Shown: positions 6,090 to 8,108 of the stretch, piece by piece
Layout of the letters: each line of letters starts with the position of its first letter
Position numbering within the stretch: position 1 is the first letter of the stretch
Assembly (NCBI GenBank): GCA_022615275.1
Contig: JAKEHA010000203.1
Span: 1 to 8,108, forward strand
Origin: Candidatus Latescibacterota bacterium
Lineage (GTDB): Bacteria > Krumholzibacteriota > Krumholzibacteriia > WVZY01 > JAKEHA01
Direction: 5' to 3'
DNA: 8,108 nucleotides
Notes under the pieces: generated by a model
What the model was told of the DNA's origin: nothing
Databases searched by the model: none
Seen by the model: only the letters and a program-made list of their open reading frames with translations
Position numbers and translations under genes: made by a program

Positions 6090-8108
6090 ACGCCCTCGGG
6101 CGGATCGGTCTGGCCGAGGTACCGGTCGATGACTTCGGCCAGGACGTCGCGCCGCACGGGCTTGGCAACAAAGTCGTCCATCCCCGCTTCGACGCACTTC
6201 TCGCGGTCGCCGGGGAGCGCGTGGGCCGTCATCGCGACAATCGTCGTGCGCCCGTTCCCGCCCGACTCGCGGCGGCGAATCTCGCGCGTCGCCTCGTAGC
6301 CGTCCATTCCCGGCATCTGGCAGTCCATCAGCACTAGGTCGTACTCGCTCGCTTCGATCATCCTGATGGCCTCGACCCCGCTGGCGGCGACGTCGACGCG
6401 GCACCCGAGCGTTTCCAGCAAGCGCACTGCGACACGCTGGTTGACCGCGTTGTCTTCAGCCACCAGCACGTTCGCGCGGGGAGGCGGCTTGGGGTGCGCA
6501 GCCGCGTCTTGCGCGCGCGCCTCGGCGATGGTGTGGCGCGTGACGAACACCTCCCGGGCACCACGACGCTTCACACTCCACACCGCCGAGACCACGTCGG
6601 CGAGTTGCGACGGGCGCGTGGGCTTGGTCAGGTACGCGTCGAAGCCGACCGAGCGCAGCCGCTCCGCGTCGCCTTGCTGGCCCAGCGAGGTGAGCATGAC
6701 CAGGACGACGTCGCTGACACGCGGGTCGCCCTTGACGGCGACCGCGAACGCTTCCACCGGCATGTCGGTGACGTCGTGCGCGACGATCGCGATGCGGTAG
6801 GGGTCGCCCGCGCGATAGGCCGCTTCCAGCTCGGCGAGGGCCTCAGCACCGGTCGCCACCGCGGTCACGCGCGCGCGCCAGCTCACCACCTGTTCGTGCA
6901 GCACGCCGCGCACCTTCTCGTGGCGGTGGAGCACTAGCACGCGCACACCTTCGAGGTTTTCGACCTGCGGGGACTCGATGGGAGCCTCGCGGTCGAGCGG
7001 GAGCGTCAGCGTGAACGCGAAGGTCGATCCGCACTGCGGCGTGCTCGTCACCGTGATCTCGCCGTCCATTAGCTCGATCAGTTCCTTCGTGATCGCGAGT
7101 CCCAGTCCGGTGCCGCCGTAGCGCCGCGTGATGGAACCGTCGGCCTGGGTGAACTTCTCGAAGACGGCTTCCAGCTTGTCGCTCTCGATACCGATGCCGG
7201 TATCCTCGATGGAGACGCGAACGCGAACCGATTCGTCGTCGCCGTCGAGCCTCTCGAGGTTGATGAGCACGTAGCCTTCGTGGGTGAACTTGAGCGCGTT
7301 GCCGGCCAGGTTCATGAGGACCTGACGAATGCGTCCCGCGTCGCCGACGACGCGACGGGGCACGTCGGGCGCGTAGCGTACGATGAGTTCGATTCCCTTC
7401 TCCTCGGCGCGCTCCGCGACGAGCGCCACCACTTCGTCGGTCGCGGCCACGATATCGAACGGAATCGGGTCGATGGTGAGGCGGCCCGCTTCGATGCGCG
7501 AGAAATCCAGGATGTCGTTGATGATCGCGAGCAGCGCTTCGGCCGAGCTCTGCACGATGCGCACGTAGTCCTGCTGCTCGGGCGAAAGCTCGGTGTCGAG
7601 CAGCAGCCCGGTCATCCCGAGTACGCCCGTCATCGGTGTGCGCACCTCGTGACTCATGTTGGCGAGGAACTCGCTCTTGGCGCGGCTGGCCGACTCGGCG
7701 GCTTCCTTGGCGCGCATCGACGCCTCCTCGGAGCGGCGCAGCACTTCGAGGTCGGTGATGTCCTGCAGCATGAGGATGGTTTCGTCGACGCGGTTGTCGT
7801 GCGACTTGATCGGCATCGCGGTAGCATAGATGTGGCGCGTCACCCCGTCGACGTCGAGCCGCACCTCGCGGTGCGACACGGTGCCGGTCGCGAGTACCTG
7901 CGCCGTCGGGCACGCGGAGCAGATCGAGTGTTCACCGCACAGGAGTTCGTTGCACGAGGCCGTCTTGCCCGCGTGCGCGCTCTGCATTCCGCCGAACCAG
8001 CCGCGGCAAATGTTATTGAGCCAGCGCACGCGCAGGCTGGGATCGAAGACCACGAAGCCCGCGTCGGTGTGATTGACGAGGGCGGAGAGCTTTTGGCGCT
8101 CGCGCTCG
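6086..8108 (-). CDS. Hybrid sensor histidine kinase: PAS-HisKA-HATPase-REC-REC, N-terminus beyond window edge
   Basis: 673 residues are visible, numbered from the first complete codon at 8107. Residues 1-118 are a PAS domain preceded by a short charged helix (ERERQKL), and contain a cysteine cluster C52, C57, C63, C66 with C34. A coiled linker (about 119-141) leads to the HisKA domain with SHEVRTP at 152-158, H153 being the phosphorylation site. The ATPase domain has NLAGNALKF (266-274), DTGIGI (302-307) and GGTGLGLAI (331-339), so it looks active. The first receiver (about 387-508) is degenerate: H394/R395 replace the acidic pair and A443 the phospho-Asp, although T473 and K495 remain. The second receiver (about 546-663) is intact: E551, D552, D595, T627, K649. 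No Hpt domain follows, so a separate phosphotransfer protein is expected. A GTG at 8053 lies inside the PAS fold and is not a credible start. No response-regulator output gene is visible, so the regulon is unknown. Confidence 0.95.
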   Translation of the reverse strand, partial: ERERQKLSALVNHTDAGFVVFDPSLRVRWLNNICRGWFGGMQSAHAGKTASCNELLCGEHSICSACPTAQVLATGTVSHREVRLDVDGVTRHIYATAMPIKSHDNRVDETILMLQDITDLEVLRRSEEASMRAKEAAESASRAKSEFLANMSHEVRTPMTGVLGMTGLLLDTELSPEQQDYVRIVQSSAEALLAIINDILDFSRIEAGRLTIDPIPFDIVAATDEVVALVAERAEEKGIELIVRYAPDVPRRVVGDAGRIRQVLMNLAGNALKFTHEGYVLINLERLDGDDESVRVRVSIEDTGIGIESDKLEAVFEKFTQADGSITRRYGGTGLGLAITKELIELMDGEITVTSTPQCGSTFAFTLTLPLDREAPIESPQVENLEGVRVLVLHRHEKVRGVLHEQVVSWRARVTAVATGAEALAELEAAYRAGDPYRIAIVAHDVTDMPVEAFAVAVKGDPRVSDVVLVMLTSLGQQGDAERLRSVGFDAYLTKPTRPSQLADVVSAVWSVKRRGAREVFVTRHTIAEARAQDAAAHPKPPPRANVLVAEDNAVNQRVAVRLLETLGCRVDVAASGVEAIRMIEASEYDLVLMDCQMPGMDGYEATREIRRRESGGNGRTTIVAMTAHALPGDREKCVEAGMDDFVAKPVRRDVLAEVIDRYLGQTDPPEGV

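Noticed and set aside
4683..6404. Minus-strand open frame of 573 codons across the amidohydrolase.
   Set aside because: It is antisense to a gene with a full metal site and signal peptide, and it also overlaps the kinase in another frame; the composition is that of a shadow frame.

Overview
The window is GC-rich, densely coding bacterial DNA with five genes and one damaged gene. The domain types (hybrid two-component kinase, secreted amidohydrolase, LeuT-type transporter) and promoter-like TTGACA/TATAAT-type elements suggest a Gram-negative, probably environmental heterotroph. Nothing here fixes the phylum; Myxococcota, Gemmatimonadota, Acidobacteriota, Planctomycetota or Proteobacteria would all fit. 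I see no tRNA, rRNA, CRISPR array, insertion sequence or prophage gene.

Layout. Minus strand, 1-1499: a LeuT-like sodium:amino-acid symporter whose C-terminus runs off the left edge. Minus strand, 1626-2462: an MtfA-type zinc peptidase (family M90) starting at TTG. Minus strand, 2532-3383: an unrecognised membrane-anchored, exported protein with a near-consensus promoter and a perfect 8-bp hairpin in its leader. Minus strand, 3519-4693: a MgtC/SapB-DUF4010 membrane protein broken near its N-terminus by a frame change and an apparent deletion. Plus strand, 4788-6089: a secreted metal-dependent amidohydrolase, divergent from the broken gene. Minus strand, 6086-8108: a PAS-containing hybrid histidine kinase with two receiver domains, entering from the right edge and ending tail to tail with the amidohydrolase on a shared CTAG.

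The four left-hand minus-strand genes have gaps of about 70-135 bases, and three of the gaps hold a promoter-like sequence, so they look like separately transcribed units rather than one operon. I see no single pathway linking the genes; peptide or amino-acid use (amidohydrolase, peptidase, LeuT-like uptake) is a loose theme and only an inference.

The points most worth checking are a run of eight C residues inside the predicted promoter spacer of the symporter, the broken MgtC-like gene, a degenerate first receiver and a cysteine-rich PAS domain in the kinase, and the orphan exported protein. I found no clear evidence of a wholly new multi-gene system.
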